Shown here: positions 34,032 through 43,158 of the stretch, one piece after another
Layout: every line of letters begins with the position of its first letter
Position numbering within the stretch: position 1 is the first letter of the stretch
Origin: Conchocele bisecta
Lineage: Eukaryota; Mollusca; Bivalvia; Lucinida; Thyasiridae
NCBI GenBank assembly: GCA_029237695.1
Contig: CM055265.1
Coordinates: forward strand, 216,617,679-216,681,678
Direction of reading: 5' to 3'
Length of the DNA: 64,000 nucleotides
Program-made: the position numbers and the translations under genes
Notes under the pieces: model-generated
The model's database searches: none
What the model saw: the letters and a program-made list of their open reading frames with translations, nothing else
Told to the model about the DNA's origin: nothing

Positions 34032-34761
34032 TCAATTGGAAATTTCGAGAACTACCGAAATCGGGTAATCGTTTTTCAACTTTCTCGCTTGATCATCGAG
34101 AATAGAGACCGTAAATTCGTGGATATGTCCCGATTCCAAAACTTTCATCTCGGGGTGTGGGAAGTCTAAGGTCACAGTCTCGCCATAGAAACAGTCGCTG
34201 GCTTGCACAGTTTTCAGTAATGTCGCTGGGAGTGCCGTCTACCGTGTTTGTACGATGTGTTTCTCCGAATCCAGGTTGCCAGGTGCACCCTGAGAGTTTT
34301 CGTGAAGGCGAAGTCCCAACCGGGTTGTTATCAACCGCGATACGTTACTCCCCACCCGGGGTAAAACACTCCTTTGTTTGGAATGGAGTATGTCTCTCTA
34401 AAACCTGAGTTGAATATAACCAACCCCCGGTGGGAGACCACTAAACCTTATTATCAGTTGCTGATGGGTCCATTGTTTGCGAGCCCTGGTAGCATTCGAT
34501 ACTGTTGAGTTGACTATTACCGTCAAGCTCTGAGTTGACAAAATCTTTGAGCTGTCTTATTCCCCATAGTCCGTGAGGCAGCTTTACACCGAATTGTTGT
34601 TCACCCTTCGCATAGTAAAACCCTTCGCTCTTCCCCACATTCTGCCATCCAACCGTGAACGTGATTGATCTGAGGCCCACCCGGCGTTGTCCGCAGCAGT
34701 TGTCTATTAATTTTTGAAGTTCACAACTCCCTTTTTGAACATTAGTGATAGTAGCAAACAT
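34032..34761 (-). pseudogene. Putative penton-type minor capsid protein (PX-like), broken
   Basis: The intact N-terminal part (34441-34761, ATG chosen at 34761) has SITFTVGWQNV and a KLPHGLWGIRQLKDFVN segment. Such hydrophobic 'LPxGxWxIxxL' strands are typical of the N-terminal region of Polinton single-jelly-roll proteins. After stops at 34441-34443 and near 34345 the sequence remains coding-like in changing frames. It ends with SGHIHEFTVSILDD and ISVVLEI (stop 34032), resembling the family's C-terminal strands. In Polintons this protein would form the vertex capsomer. It starts only 14 bp from the divergent gene at 34776. The assignment is by recalled pattern. Confidence 0.45.
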
Positions 34762-34775
34762 AATAATATCTTTCA

Positions 34776-35852
34776 ATGGATACAAAAGCATTTAGCTTTA
34801 ACTCTAATGCAAAGTACGCGGTCGGAGGTGTATACACTCAAAAGAACACCATTGGTGAGCTTGTGCACCCCACAATAAGAGCTAGTTTGGGCATGGGTTT
34901 CGACACAAATTTCACTAACATGTTTGAAAAGTACAGACTTCCTAAAACCATTACACAGGATGTCATAACAAACTGGAACAACAATCCTATGCAGTTCTGG
35001 CAGAACCAACTAAATTTTGCCGTGCGGTGTGCCACAACCGGGTGTGGCGCCTCTTTCAGAGACCACATAGCAGACCGTAACAGCATGTTAAGCAGTAGCG
35101 TCTACAACTTTCATGTGTATTATACCATTAGGAGGATTCTCAAAGAACTAGGTACTCCACTACCTCAAGACGACGGGTGGAATCCCATTTCCAACACATA
35201 CAACCGTAAGGAGTTCGAACGGATATGTGACGAATTTAAAGTTTCAAAAGATTCGGATTGGAGACAGAAAACATTTTCAGACACCGGAGGTTTATGGTAC
35301 TGTTTATCTCAGTGGTCTAGACTACGGTGCAAGCACGAAGTATGCCACCCCAGATGTAACCTTTGGTTTCTACTATTCAAATCGTGTTGTGAACCCAGTT
35401 AGAGGTTATAAAAATTGGACCGCCACCGATTATGTAGTAAATAAAATGACATTCGGGTCTGAAGTTAGTACAAAGAGACAGTGTAATTACGATTACTGCT
35501 GGTATAATGCACCAAAAATAGCTCACGTCGATTATATTTTACAAGACGAAAACGTACAGAAGGGTATAGAAACCTTTATATTGGACGACGGTCTAGGGTT
35601 TACGCAGGCCGGTGTTACCCGCCTCAATGACTCCATTCGCGTATACGTTTGGGCCATCCTCGGCGCACAGAAGCAAACTCGCAGTTCTATAATAGGAGTC
35701 GGAACGGCGTTTGATGCGCAAAAACAATTCTTGGCACTTGTAGAGGACGCCATCTCAGCTAAGGTGGACCTGGAGAAGGCGATCCAGAATTATCAAGACG
35801 TTTTGCAGACTGCCAGCACCCCAGTGGACTATGTATTTGGAATAGGTCTTTA
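34776..35852 (+). pseudogene. Conserved Polinton protein, 5' part, split by a transposon
   Basis: This protein of about 490 residues in total is read in two frames here (34776-35402, then frame +1 from about 35290), so one frameshift lies near 35290-35330. Marked blocks are NNNPMQFWQNQLNFAVRC, GTPLPQDDGWNPISNTYNR, GFTQAGVTRLNDSIRVYVWA and GVGTAFDAQKQFLALVEDAI. These high-constraint blocks recur in other Polinton-like elements as I remember them, but I cannot assign a function. Reading stops at a TA (35851-35852) where a 1.08-kb transposon is inserted. The 3' part resumes at 36937. Confidence 0.6.
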
Positions 35853-36936
35853 CAGTCAAACTTGTGTTAAGAGACCACTCAAGGGAACTGCCAAAAGTGG
35901 TCTCTTAACAGAGGTGGTCTCTTAATAGGGACAGCCATGTGGAGTGGGTACACGGATGATATATAAAAAACAACACAGTGACAACACAGTCAAGTAATAA
36001 CATGTATACACATATATGTATGTTTATTAAAGTAATAACATGTACAATGGAAAACATAAGTTTGAATACACTGCAGCTCATTATTAACGCAGTAGTCGGG
36101 GTGGGTCCAAGATTTCAAACCGCGATCGAATCCGACTGCGTTATAAAATTTCGGGACATGCACGGGTACTGGTACTGCACGGGTTACTGGTATCATTCGC
36201 ATTTCGGTTACCAACTATTGCGGGAATTCCATAGCACGGACCCATATAAAATCATGTCATTTGAACAGAAGTTAAAGTAATTATTAATAATGCCTATGAC
36301 ATACAAACTTGTATGTATTAATGTATTAAACATACGAGTTATTTATAAAATCATGCTTATTACGTTGTATAGTGCTCGCGATAGACAGACGCTTATTACA
36401 ATGTATACTACTCGCGATCAACAGACGCTTAAACGGATTAATTGATAATAAATAATGCCTATGGTCACGTGTCCTGCCTATTTCATGCGGTTGATACGTG
36501 CATAAATCTCATGATGTGGGGTCACGTGATCTATTGTTTACGCTGCAAGTCATATTGATGAATGAAATTTACGATTTAAGCGAGATTGCCTTGGGCTGCA
36601 GTGTAAACAATAGACCACGTGATCCCATACCCTGACCCAGATAATGCTGAAACACCAGTCTATTTATAGAACGCTAAATACACGTTTTATGGATTATAGC
36701 CACCGCTTATAGCCGTGTTTCGAGCCGTGTTTTCATGGGCGCTGACAGTCGCCGACAGTCGTTAAACGCGTCGTTTTGACGGAATGGGCCGTATTTATAC
36801 GGTCGCTGGTCGCAGACAGCAGGTGGTCGTTCATTGCAAGTACGTTATTATGGGAAATTCGTCGGGCGGGATTCAAACCGGTCGCTTACAGCAGGTGGTC
36901 GTTTATTACAAGTGGTCGTAAGCAAAAGTTTGACTG
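35853..36936. mobile_element. Tc1/mariner-type non-autonomous element nested in the Polinton
   Basis: The tips CAGTCAAACTT (35853) and AAGTTTGACTG (ending 36936) are inverted and flanked by TA on both sides (35851-35852 and 36937-36938). Subterminal AGTGGTC/GACCACT motifs repeat near both ends. The interior has a 44-bp direct duplication (36357-36430), inverted GTCACGTGATCTATTGTTTA-type arms (36518-36626) and a small frame at 36047-36280. No transposase is present. Removing it with one TA rejoins the interrupted gene in frame. Confidence 0.75.
36047..36280 (+). CDS. Hypothetical 77-aa frame inside the nested transposon
   Basis: Starts ATGGAAAACATAAG and encodes a Tyr/Trp/His-rich segment (MHGYWYCTGYWYHSHF) with an internal duplication. 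It has no recognised family. It could be chance coding in a non-autonomous element or a captured small gene. Confidence 0.25.
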   Translation: MENISLNTLQLIINAVVGVGPRFQTAIESDCVIKFRDMHGYWYCTGYWYHSHFGYQLLREFHSTDPYKIMSFEQKLK

Positions 36937-37329
36937 TATATGGCGCCGAGCAATATGATAATACGAGACGACCCGGTTGACGGTTACAATAATCAGATCG
37001 TAATCGCCACAGCCAATCAAAAAATTGGCCACAACGGTAACGTGAACACGGATATCATCAAGTGCACCCCCAACATGATCGGGTTCAACAGTGTTGTAAA
37101 TTCAAATAAATTTGAAAAAGATTTCATAAAACCCCCAAAACACAAAATAGATACACCTCCCTCAACACAATCGAACCCAGTACCCCCAATTCGTAAATTG
37201 GATGCACCATCGAGTTCCATCAACAATGTTGAAACACCAATCGAGATTGGAAGCACAACACACGAGGAGGAGAAATTAGCGCTCGTCGTCACCCTCGTGG
37301 CGATCGGATTATTTACGCTTTGGTTTTAG
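36937..37329 (+). pseudogene. Conserved Polinton protein, 3' part with C-terminal membrane helix
   Basis: This continues the gene interrupted at 35852. It has MAPSNMIIRDDPVDGYNNQI, a Pro/Ser-rich linker, then EEEKLALVVTLVAIGLFTLW, a single membrane segment right at the C-terminus (tail-anchored type). The whole protein may therefore sit in a membrane or in a lipid-associated virion layer. Its 3' end overlaps the convergent minus-strand gene (stop at 37313) by 17 bp. Confidence 0.55.
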
Positions 37330-37657
37330 GAACTCTCTGGCGAAGAATAGTAGGAGACCGGCGATGGCCACGATTAAAGCCCAGTATTCTCGCGAGCCAT
37401 CCGACCGTTTTTGATAATATAGATAACAAGAAGGAGAGGAGACCTATCAAACCAGGCAGCGCGGCAGCCAACTTTCCTGCTAATTTAGCCAGGAGACTGG
37501 CGAGGGCTTTTAGTTGTTTTTTTATCCACTCCTTGGCTCCGCCGGATGGCGCGGGTGCTGGTGCGGGTGCTGGTGCTGGTGCGGGTGCTGGTGCGGCACC
37601 AGCATTGACAGCTACAAATAGAGACGATATAGATAGAATTAGGGTCGATATAATCAT
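37313..37657 (-). CDS. Secreted or membrane-active small protein with Ala-Pro repeat
   Basis: A 114-residue protein. It has an N-terminal signal-peptide-like segment (IISTLILSISSLFVAVNAGA) and a run of about nine Ala-Pro dipeptides. A Lys-spaced amphipathic/hydrophobic helix follows (KEWIKKQLKALASLLAKLAG, then a longer hydrophobic stretch), with a basic tail. The composition is that of a membrane-lytic or membrane-inserting peptide. Adintovirus-type elements are known to encode small membrane-active virion proteins, so a role in membrane passage is possible but inferred. The gene follows 37722-38747 on the same strand and is intact. Confidence 0.55.
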   Translation of the reverse strand: MIISTLILSISSLFVAVNAGAAPAPAPAPAPAPAPAPSGGAKEWIKKQLKALASLLAKLAGKLAAALPGLIGLLSFLLSILSKTVGWLARILGFNRGHRRSPTILRQRVPKTKA

Positions 37658-37721
37658 GCTGAAAGCTGCGATGATGGTTACTATCGTGACGCCCTTCTCT
37701 CTGAACAGAGTGCGAAGACAC

Positions 37722-38747
37722 TCACCGAGTGTCGTGTCCTCGTGCAGAACCCCTCGAGATTGTTTCGCGGCTCCGACTTAATTGGCCGGAAAGTGCCTCA
37801 CGGTTAGTCGAAGCAGCCTCCAAGCGAGCTTCTCTTTCGTCCCGCAACGACCGCAGGAGTTTGTTGATCCGCTCGGTAGATTCTCTATCGTCACGGACTT
37901 CCCCAAGTTTTCTTTCTTCTAGCGCGATATGTTTGTCCAGCGCCGTGAGTTTGGAGAGGTTATTGACCAGTTCGCCCCGAGTTGTTTGCAGAGCCTTATC
38001 GAGTCCCAGGAGTTCGCGAAGAGGTAATGGTGGGTCATCGTTGAGTATTTCGTTTTCGCTGAACGTGGTCTCCATCGTGTTAATAGCGTCGGTGGCTATA
38101 CGAGGGACATCGCTGAGCTCGCTCATTTCTATAGCGGCGGCCGTCTTCGCCAGCGTTTCGTCGGTAGACTGTAGGGTTTTTACCATTTGTTGAGGAAGCT
38201 GCGACCGTTCATCGATCACTCCGAGAGCTCGAGCGAGGGATACTCCATATCGGTTCACGGAAGAGGGGCTGAGGAACCGGGTCGGGTCGTTCTCGTACGT
38301 CAGCAACTTCCACCTATTACCCCATTTAACCCACAAGTCTCCTCTTTTAGTGCTGCGGAACTCCAATGTGGCCTTGATGCCGTTTTTAGACACCTCACTC
38401 TCCCACCGTTTCACCAGAGAATCCGTTTCCTTGAGAGGCGCCAGCTCATTCTTGGAGATCCCCGCAGGAATCTCGGCACCGCCCGCCCATGCCGGAGTTG
38501 CGGATGGAGCCTCCCACATAGGGGCACCAGCAGATGAAGTTCCTGGTGCGTCTGGATCAAACAAAGATGCGCCTGGACCAAGCGAAGGCGTATTTCGTGG
38601 TTCGCCTGGAACAAACAAAGGTGTATTTTGGGGTGGCGTCCCTATGAAGGTCGTTTCGTCATAGTTATCGATGTCATCATTGATGTCATCATCATCGCGG
38701 AAATCGTCTCTGCCGATTTCATCCATGTTAATATCGTAATCATCCAT
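37722..38747 (-). CDS. Conserved Polinton protein with acidic N-terminus and coiled-coil C-terminus
   Basis: 341 residues. Residues 1-40 are rich in Asp/Asn (DDYDINMDEIGRDDF). Residues 40-110 are Pro/Gly/Ala-rich and probably disordered. A folded middle has LEFRSTKRGDLWVKWGNRWK. Residues 230-341 form a long charged coiled coil (LGLDKALQTTRGELVNNLSK, ALDKHIALEERKLGEV). The C-terminal coiled coil matches a conserved Polinton gene of unknown role, by recall. It may be a structural or core protein because it lies next to and divergent from the capsid gene. The reading frame is complete. The 118-bp gap to the capsid gene is AT-rich and could hold divergent promoters. Confidence 0.6.
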   Translation of the reverse strand: MDDYDINMDEIGRDDFRDDDDINDDIDNYDETTFIGTPPQNTPLFVPGEPRNTPSLGPGASLFDPDAPGTSSAGAPMWEAPSATPAWAGGAEIPAGISKNELAPLKETDSLVKRWESEVSKNGIKATLEFRSTKRGDLWVKWGNRWKLLTYENDPTRFLSPSSVNRYGVSLARALGVIDERSQLPQQMVKTLQSTDETLAKTAAAIEMSELSDVPRIATDAINTMETTFSENEILNDDPPLPLRELLGLDKALQTTRGELVNNLSKLTALDKHIALEERKLGEVRDDRESTERINKLLRSLRDEREARLEAASTNREALSGQLSRSRETISRGSARGHDTR

Positions 38748-38799
38748 CTAATTTTCTTAAAATTAATTATGTATTAAAGACAAAATCATACGGGTTTAA

Positions 38800-40103
38800 T
38801 ATAGTTTCACTAAATTACGTCTTCGAGTCAATACGGTCGCAAACTCAATCCATACCGCAGACTGCGTGAGCCCCTCGGGACAGAGTGTCGTTATTACGAA
38901 CAACCCATGGACGATCGACCAGAACCAGCAGCTCTTGGTCCGCTTCCCCAACCTCGGAGCTAACGACGTCATTGTGCCGGGGTCTGTTCGCCTCGCTTTC
39001 ACTATTTCGCTGACGTCGACGGACGAGAACCGAACTGTCGTTCAGAACCTGGGTCGCGCCATCGTCAAAAAGACCATGATAAAGATTTCTGGTAATGAGG
39101 TGATGTCGATCGATGACAGCGACGTCTACCATTGCTACCAGGACCTGTGGAAGACGGCGCAAGAGCGCGAAAACGCTGTCTATCAGGGTATTGACAGCAG
39201 CAAAAATAAGAACGTAACCAAACTTAGAATCGGGGCTGCTAACAAGGCAGATAACAACGCGAGCGACAATACGGTCGCGGGCGCCTACGGCAACCGCTTC
39301 TACATCCCGCTCGACTTTGAGTTGCTGGAGAGTCACATGCCCTACTATCAGAGCGCTTTGGCTGACCGCCTCGAATACGAACTAACGTTCAACGACTACG
39401 GCCGAGTTCTCATAGCCAGCGACATGTTATCGACGTATACGATCGATAATGTTTCGCTGGAGTACGACATGGTCACTAAGCCCGAACTCAGCGCGCGATT
39501 GATCAGAACCCAGTACGCCGGGCGCGTTGCCATACTTTACGACCGAGATTCTTCGCCATCGCAAGATGACGAAAGACAAAGGCGACACATTGTGGAATAT
39601 TAACGTCAACGTACCCGCCCGCTCGATGAAAGGTATACTGATGTTGTTCGAGGATGCTCGGTTCGCTGTTCGGTGCTAGAAAAACCGACAAATTCTATAA
39701 CCCCAAAATCACGAAGGTAGAGGTGACGATCGAGGGAGTACCCAATCAACTCTACAGCGCGGGTCTTCGCGCGCACCAGCAGTGGGACGAAGTAAGAAAG
39801 CAGTTTGCTGCCGGCTCTAAGCGCTCTCCGGAGGTTGCAGCAGTTGCCAAAGACCTGCATCTCTCGGCCGTCTCCCTCGCGGAGTTCCTGAATACCAAAT
39901 ACGCGTTATGGCTAGACATGTGAGCCAGCGACGACGACCAAATACACGGCAACGGATGCCAAGTTGAGAACGCTAGCGAGGGTGTGACGATCCAGATAAC
40001 CAAAGAGGCGGACAGAGCCGGGCCATTGAACGTGTACTTATATATAATTACAGACGCACAACTCAACATCGAAGATGGTCGATACGTCTCAGCACTCTAC
40101 TAA
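38800..40103 (+). pseudogene. Major capsid protein (double jelly roll, hexon-like), disrupted
   Basis: Coding similarity runs from about 38800 to a stop at 40101-40103. N-terminal blocks are ITNNPWTIDQNQQLLVRFPN, DVIVPGSVRLAFTISL and DDSDVYHCYQDLW. Later blocks are FYNPKITKVEVTIEG and, at the end, YIITDAQLNIEDGRYVS. These are conserved in Polinton/adintovirus capsid proteins, which form the trimeric hexon of the icosahedral shell. No ATG precedes 38866 in frame (only GTG), and an upstream stop lies at 38797, so the true start is lost or spliced. Lesions are a +1 shift near 39545-39560, another near 39640-39655, and an in-frame TGA at 39921-39923 in a context suggesting an original CGA. The 3' end overlaps the ATPase start by 29 bp. 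Confidence 0.85.
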
Positions 40104-40752
40104 ATCTAACGATTTATTAATTAATTTGAAGAAAATTAGCAATCAATACCAATTCACGATTGGAAATGCCCACTCTGCCATAATATGTGGGCAGACAGGA
40201 TGTGGAAAAACGGTTTTCATCCTCGACTTGCTCGAGGGCTCCTACCGCGATGCCTTTCGCCACATTGTGATCCTGTGTCCCACTGTGCGGCACAACGATA
40301 CTTATCAGCGGCGCCCGTGGATATGGACCGACCCTGAGGTATACGTTATTGACCCCGGTGATAGGCTTCACGATTGGCTGCGTGGTTTATACAAAAGATT
40401 CCAGGGTGAGCCCACCCTATACGTGATTGACGATTGCTCGGCCAAGGCGGCGATGACCAAAAAGAAGGACATGCTCTCAGAGCTCGCATTTTCTGGCCGC
40501 CATGCTAGGCAAAGCGTATGGATATCCACTCAAAAGTACAACGCCGTCGTCAAGGATCTGCGCGAGCAAACGAAATGGGTCGCCCTCTTTCATTGCAAGG
40601 ACCGAGACTCATTCGATGACTGTCTTCGAGAGAATGACGTTATCCCAACGCGCGAGGAGCGCCTGGAGGTTCGACAGATGCTTTCGGAAACTAAGCACGC
40701 CAAGCTTTTGCTAAAGACTGATCAACCAACTGCTTACGAAGTTATCAATTAA
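40075..40752 (+). CDS. Genome-packaging ATPase (FtsK/HerA superfamily)
   Basis: 225 residues, intact. Walker A GQTGCGKT is at residues 39-46. Walker B is LYVIDD with the acidic pair at 119-120. SVWISTQ near 150 matches the sensor/glutamine position of packaging ATPases. The length is normal for Polinton ATPases, which drive DNA into the preformed capsid. The start ATG overlaps the end of the capsid gene in another frame, suggesting co-expression of capsid and packaging functions. No lesion is seen, unlike in the flanking genes. Confidence 0.93.
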   Translation: MVDTSQHSTKSNDLLINLKKISNQYQFTIGNAHSAIICGQTGCGKTVFILDLLEGSYRDAFRHIVILCPTVRHNDTYQRRPWIWTDPEVYVIDPGDRLHDWLRGLYKRFQGEPTLYVIDDCSAKAAMTKKKDMLSELAFSGRHARQSVWISTQKYNAVVKDLREQTKWVALFHCKDRDSFDDCLRENDVIPTREERLEVRQMLSETKHAKLLLKTDQPTAYEVIN

Positions 40753-40789
40753 TTTTATAATTAATTAGCAATTACTTAACGCTCGTTAG

Positions 40790-40895
40790 TAATTGCCGAG
40801 TAAATGCTTAACAATACTTAGCAATTACTGAACAATGCTGAACAAATGCTTAACAAATGTTGAACAAATGCTGAACAATGGTTAACAATGTTAAC
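40790..40895 (+). repeat. Short degenerate TTAACAA/TGAACAA direct repeats
   Basis: Between the ATPase and the next gene, AATGCTTAACAA, AATGCTGAACAA, AATGTTGAACAA and similar 12-13-mers repeat about eight times. This could be an upstream regulatory array or simple-sequence expansion. Confidence 0.5.
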
Positions 40896-41019
40896 AATTT
40901 GGTGCTCCGCTGCGAGCTTTGTTGCGAGCATAATGGTGATCATAAGTATCAGGTGGTGCGCTTGGCAATATGTTAAAGTGATGAGACTTGTTAGAATAGT
41001 TAAATTAATTTTAAGAAAA

Positions 41020-41682
41020 ATGAACTGCGACGAACTTCTCGATCAGCTAATAGAAGAAACCTCAACTCCGACTGCCAACATAGATAATGATCCGACAGAG
41101 CAATCGGAATCAACTCCAACGGCGGTTGGTATTGGGTTGAGTGCAACGACTCCGAATGAAAATGAAAATGCGGCGCGACGAGAGCGGCTAGCTGCGCTGG
41201 TTGCTGGGGGACAATCGGAGCATTATCTCGGTAGGCGTCTCTCAGTTTTTCAGGTGGATAAGATGTCAGATGCGGAGATCGACTAAAATGTTCATGCGCG
41301 ATACGAATCTAGGTTAGGTGCGGAGATGACAAAAACTCTCGGATCGGCGGCTATTCATTTGTATGCAACCGCCGTTAGTATACTTCTCCCTATACCAAAC
41401 ACCGCGGGATTGATTGACGATCTAGAGACTGACCCTTTTATAGGTCACACTCTTAGAACAGCCTGCTGCTCAATTTATCACAAGTTTGGAATGTACTTAG
41501 CTCCGCTGACAACTGCGTTGACCACGGGTAAACACTGTCAATTTGGACATATATGCCCACGAACTATAAGCCCTAATATTAATATCATAAATGATGACAC
41601 AAGACACACCCGCGAGAGTGATGGAGTTGAACCCGATTGCTCCAACCCAATCGAACCCGAGTGTTACTCCGCCACTGGATGA
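41020..41682 (+). pseudogene. Conserved Polinton protein with in-frame stop
   Basis: The frame from ATG 41020 (MNCDELLDQLIEETS) runs to an in-frame TAA at 41284-41286 and continues in the same frame to 41682. Key blocks are GRRLSVFQVDKMSDAEI before the stop and ARYESRLGAEMTKTLGSAAI and TALTTGKHCQFGHICP after it. Because the frame is uninterrupted otherwise, a single nonsense change explains the break. An upstream ATG at 40888 would add a hydrophobic segment. The downstream block with CQFGHxCP may bind metal. The family is conserved in Polintons as I recall it, with no known function. Confidence 0.6.
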
Positions 41683-42088
41683 CATACCGTATATAAAAAA
41701 TCCCAAAAGACAGGCAGCTGGGCGGGCGGCGGCTGTCACCCGAAAAGTTAAACAAGATAAAATACTCGCCGAGCTTCGAGAGGCTAAACATTCATTGCAA
41801 TCGGGGACGGAGACAGCAAAACATCTGAAGACAGAGTTGAGTACAACAACACCCCCAATTCACGAATTGGAAGCACACTCAACACCCAATCGAGGTTGGG
41901 CGAATCCGATTGAACCCAAATTCGTGAATTGGAGTTGGGTTGTTGGTGGTGGTCTGGCAGTTGTTGGTGCCCTGTGCGTGTGGAAATACCCCATATTATC
42001 GGAAAAACAGAAGAAAGTTACGAAACACCAATCGCGATTGGATGCGCCCCATTTAAACATTGATCGCGACCCCTTTTATATGCAATAA
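41591..42088 (+). CDS. Small Polinton membrane protein, 165 aa
   Basis: It overlaps the 3' end of the previous gene by 92 bp in another frame. It has a Pro-rich N-terminus (SVTPPLDDIPYIKNPKRQA), a charged helical part, one membrane segment WSWVVGGGLAVVGALCVW near residues 114-131, and the C-terminal motif IDRDPFYMQ. The DPFYMQ end is a feature I associate with Polinton genes of this position. The second start at 41621 is an alternative. It is intact and closely followed by 42094. Confidence 0.6.
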   Translation: MMTQDTPARVMELNPIAPTQSNPSVTPPLDDIPYIKNPKRQAAGRAAAVTRKVKQDKILAELREAKHSLQSGTETAKHLKTELSTTTPPIHELEAHSTPNRGWANPIEPKFVNWSWVVGGGLAVVGALCVWKYPILSEKQKKVTKHQSRLDAPHLNIDRDPFYMQ

Positions 42089-42093
42089 TTATA

Positions 42094-42327
42094 ATGGCTG
42101 AACAAGATGGTAAAATGTTAATGAATGCGCTTTATCATGCCGTGGTGATATCGGGTTTCAGTATCGGGTATGCTCGACTATCAAAGATGGCCCTAGGAGG
42201 ATACGCTCCCAAATTGGACTTTACTGTGAGAGACGTAGGGCTCGCGACCTTAGATGTAGCAGCCGCAGTTTGGACCCGAGATTATCTAGTTAAAGCTGGA
42301 ATTCTACCAGTTAATATATGGAAATAA
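42094..42327 (+). CDS. Small hydrophobic Polinton protein, 77 aa
   Basis: Residues 8-30 (LMNALYHAVVISGFSIGYAR) form one membrane helix and residues 45-65 (VRDVGLATLDVAAAVWTRDY) a second. It starts 5 bp after the previous stop, and its TAA is directly followed by the ATG of the next gene at 42328. It is intact. Similar two-helix proteins recur in this gene cluster of Polintons. Function is unknown. Confidence 0.65.
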   Translation: MAEQDGKMLMNALYHAVVISGFSIGYARLSKMALGGYAPKLDFTVRDVGLATLDVAAAVWTRDYLVKAGILPVNIWK

Positions 42328-42759
42328 ATGGCTTCAATCGCAGTAATAGTAGGTGGTGCGCTTGTAAATGCATTGGCGTTCAGCGGTAGCAACTTTATAT
42401 TCTCTAAAATGAGAAGCTCGAACGTGGATGAGGAGCGTAAGCATCACGATTTAGCTGTAGAACAACTCAATAGCGCAAAGAAAGCGTGGTCGAAAAAACG
42501 AACCGCCCATCTGGACTGGGTCAATGAAGAGCTTCGCCGCGAAAATCACGCCGCACAAACTTTTCAGAACGTTGAAGAAGCCAACCGCGAGTACGCGCTG
42601 GCATATCCGCACAAAAGTCTCGCGCCGCTGGATCGTGAGCCCCAACTTTCAGATTTCTATGTACCGTCAGAGCCCCAAAAAGACCGCCAGATCGCGTTCA
42701 TCGTCGTGGGAATGGGTGTGGTGGGGCTCGTCGGCTACTATATTCAATCAAGATTTTAA
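42328..42759 (+). CDS. Polinton membrane protein, 143 aa, with N- and C-terminal hydrophobic ends
   Basis: The N-terminus SIAVIVGGALVNALAFSGSN is hydrophobic. A charged helix follows (ERKHHDLAVEQLNSAKKAW, WVNEELRRENHAAQTF). Then come PQLSDFYVPSE and a C-terminal membrane segment (IAFIVVGMGVVGLVGYY). The QLSDFY.PSE motif is conserved in the family as I recall it. It directly abuts the upstream gene, so the three small membrane proteins probably form one expression unit. Intact. Confidence 0.65.
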   Translation: MASIAVIVGGALVNALAFSGSNFIFSKMRSSNVDEERKHHDLAVEQLNSAKKAWSKKRTAHLDWVNEELRRENHAAQTFQNVEEANREYALAYPHKSLAPLDREPQLSDFYVPSEPQKDRQIAFIVVGMGVVGLVGYYIQSRF

Positions 42760-42807
42760 ATTAATTATTTTAAATAACTTTTTTTATAAATATATATATA
42801 TAGAACG

Positions 42808-43158
42808 ATGTCAGTTGACAAACTTTATTTTGCTATGATTGATGTAGGCTACACTGCCCATAAACACCGCATAGCTGGTGCAAAGGGTATGATTCGTCTG
42901 GCCAGAGATTCTCTCGAGACGTGGCGGGAGGACGAAAAAGCGGCCACCCTTTTCGCAAAGCGGATGTTAGATTCCTCCACCAATCCTGGGGAATTAGATT
43001 TTCCCAAGTTCCTTCAGAACTTAACCCCCAATCACGATTGTACTTCCAACAAAGGTTTATTATTATCGACGCAGTTATCGGACGATCTGGCGAGGGCATG
43101 TTGGAGATTGTCCGATATATTAGAATACATCGCATACTATGAACATGCGCAAACTTAA
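42808..43158 (+). CDS. Hypothetical Polinton protein, 116 aa
   Basis: A helical, soluble-looking protein (SVDKLYFAMIDVGYTAHKHR, LSDDLARACWRLSDILEYI). Its 3' end overlaps the integrase start (43139) by 20 bp in another frame. A short AT-rich gap with a TATATATATA string (42791-42800) lies before it and may be a promoter. I do not recognise the family. Confidence 0.45.
   Translation: MSVDKLYFAMIDVGYTAHKHRIAGAKGMIRLARDSLETWREDEKAATLFAKRMLDSSTNPGELDFPKFLQNLTPNHDCTSNKGLLLSTQLSDDLARACWRLSDILEYIAYYEHAQT

Noticed and set aside
37320..37781. 153-codon plus-strand frame over the Ala-Pro protein
   Set aside because: Its Gly-Ala repeat is the complement of the Ala-Pro codons. The minus strand has a signal peptide and a start, and the + frame lacks both context and a family.
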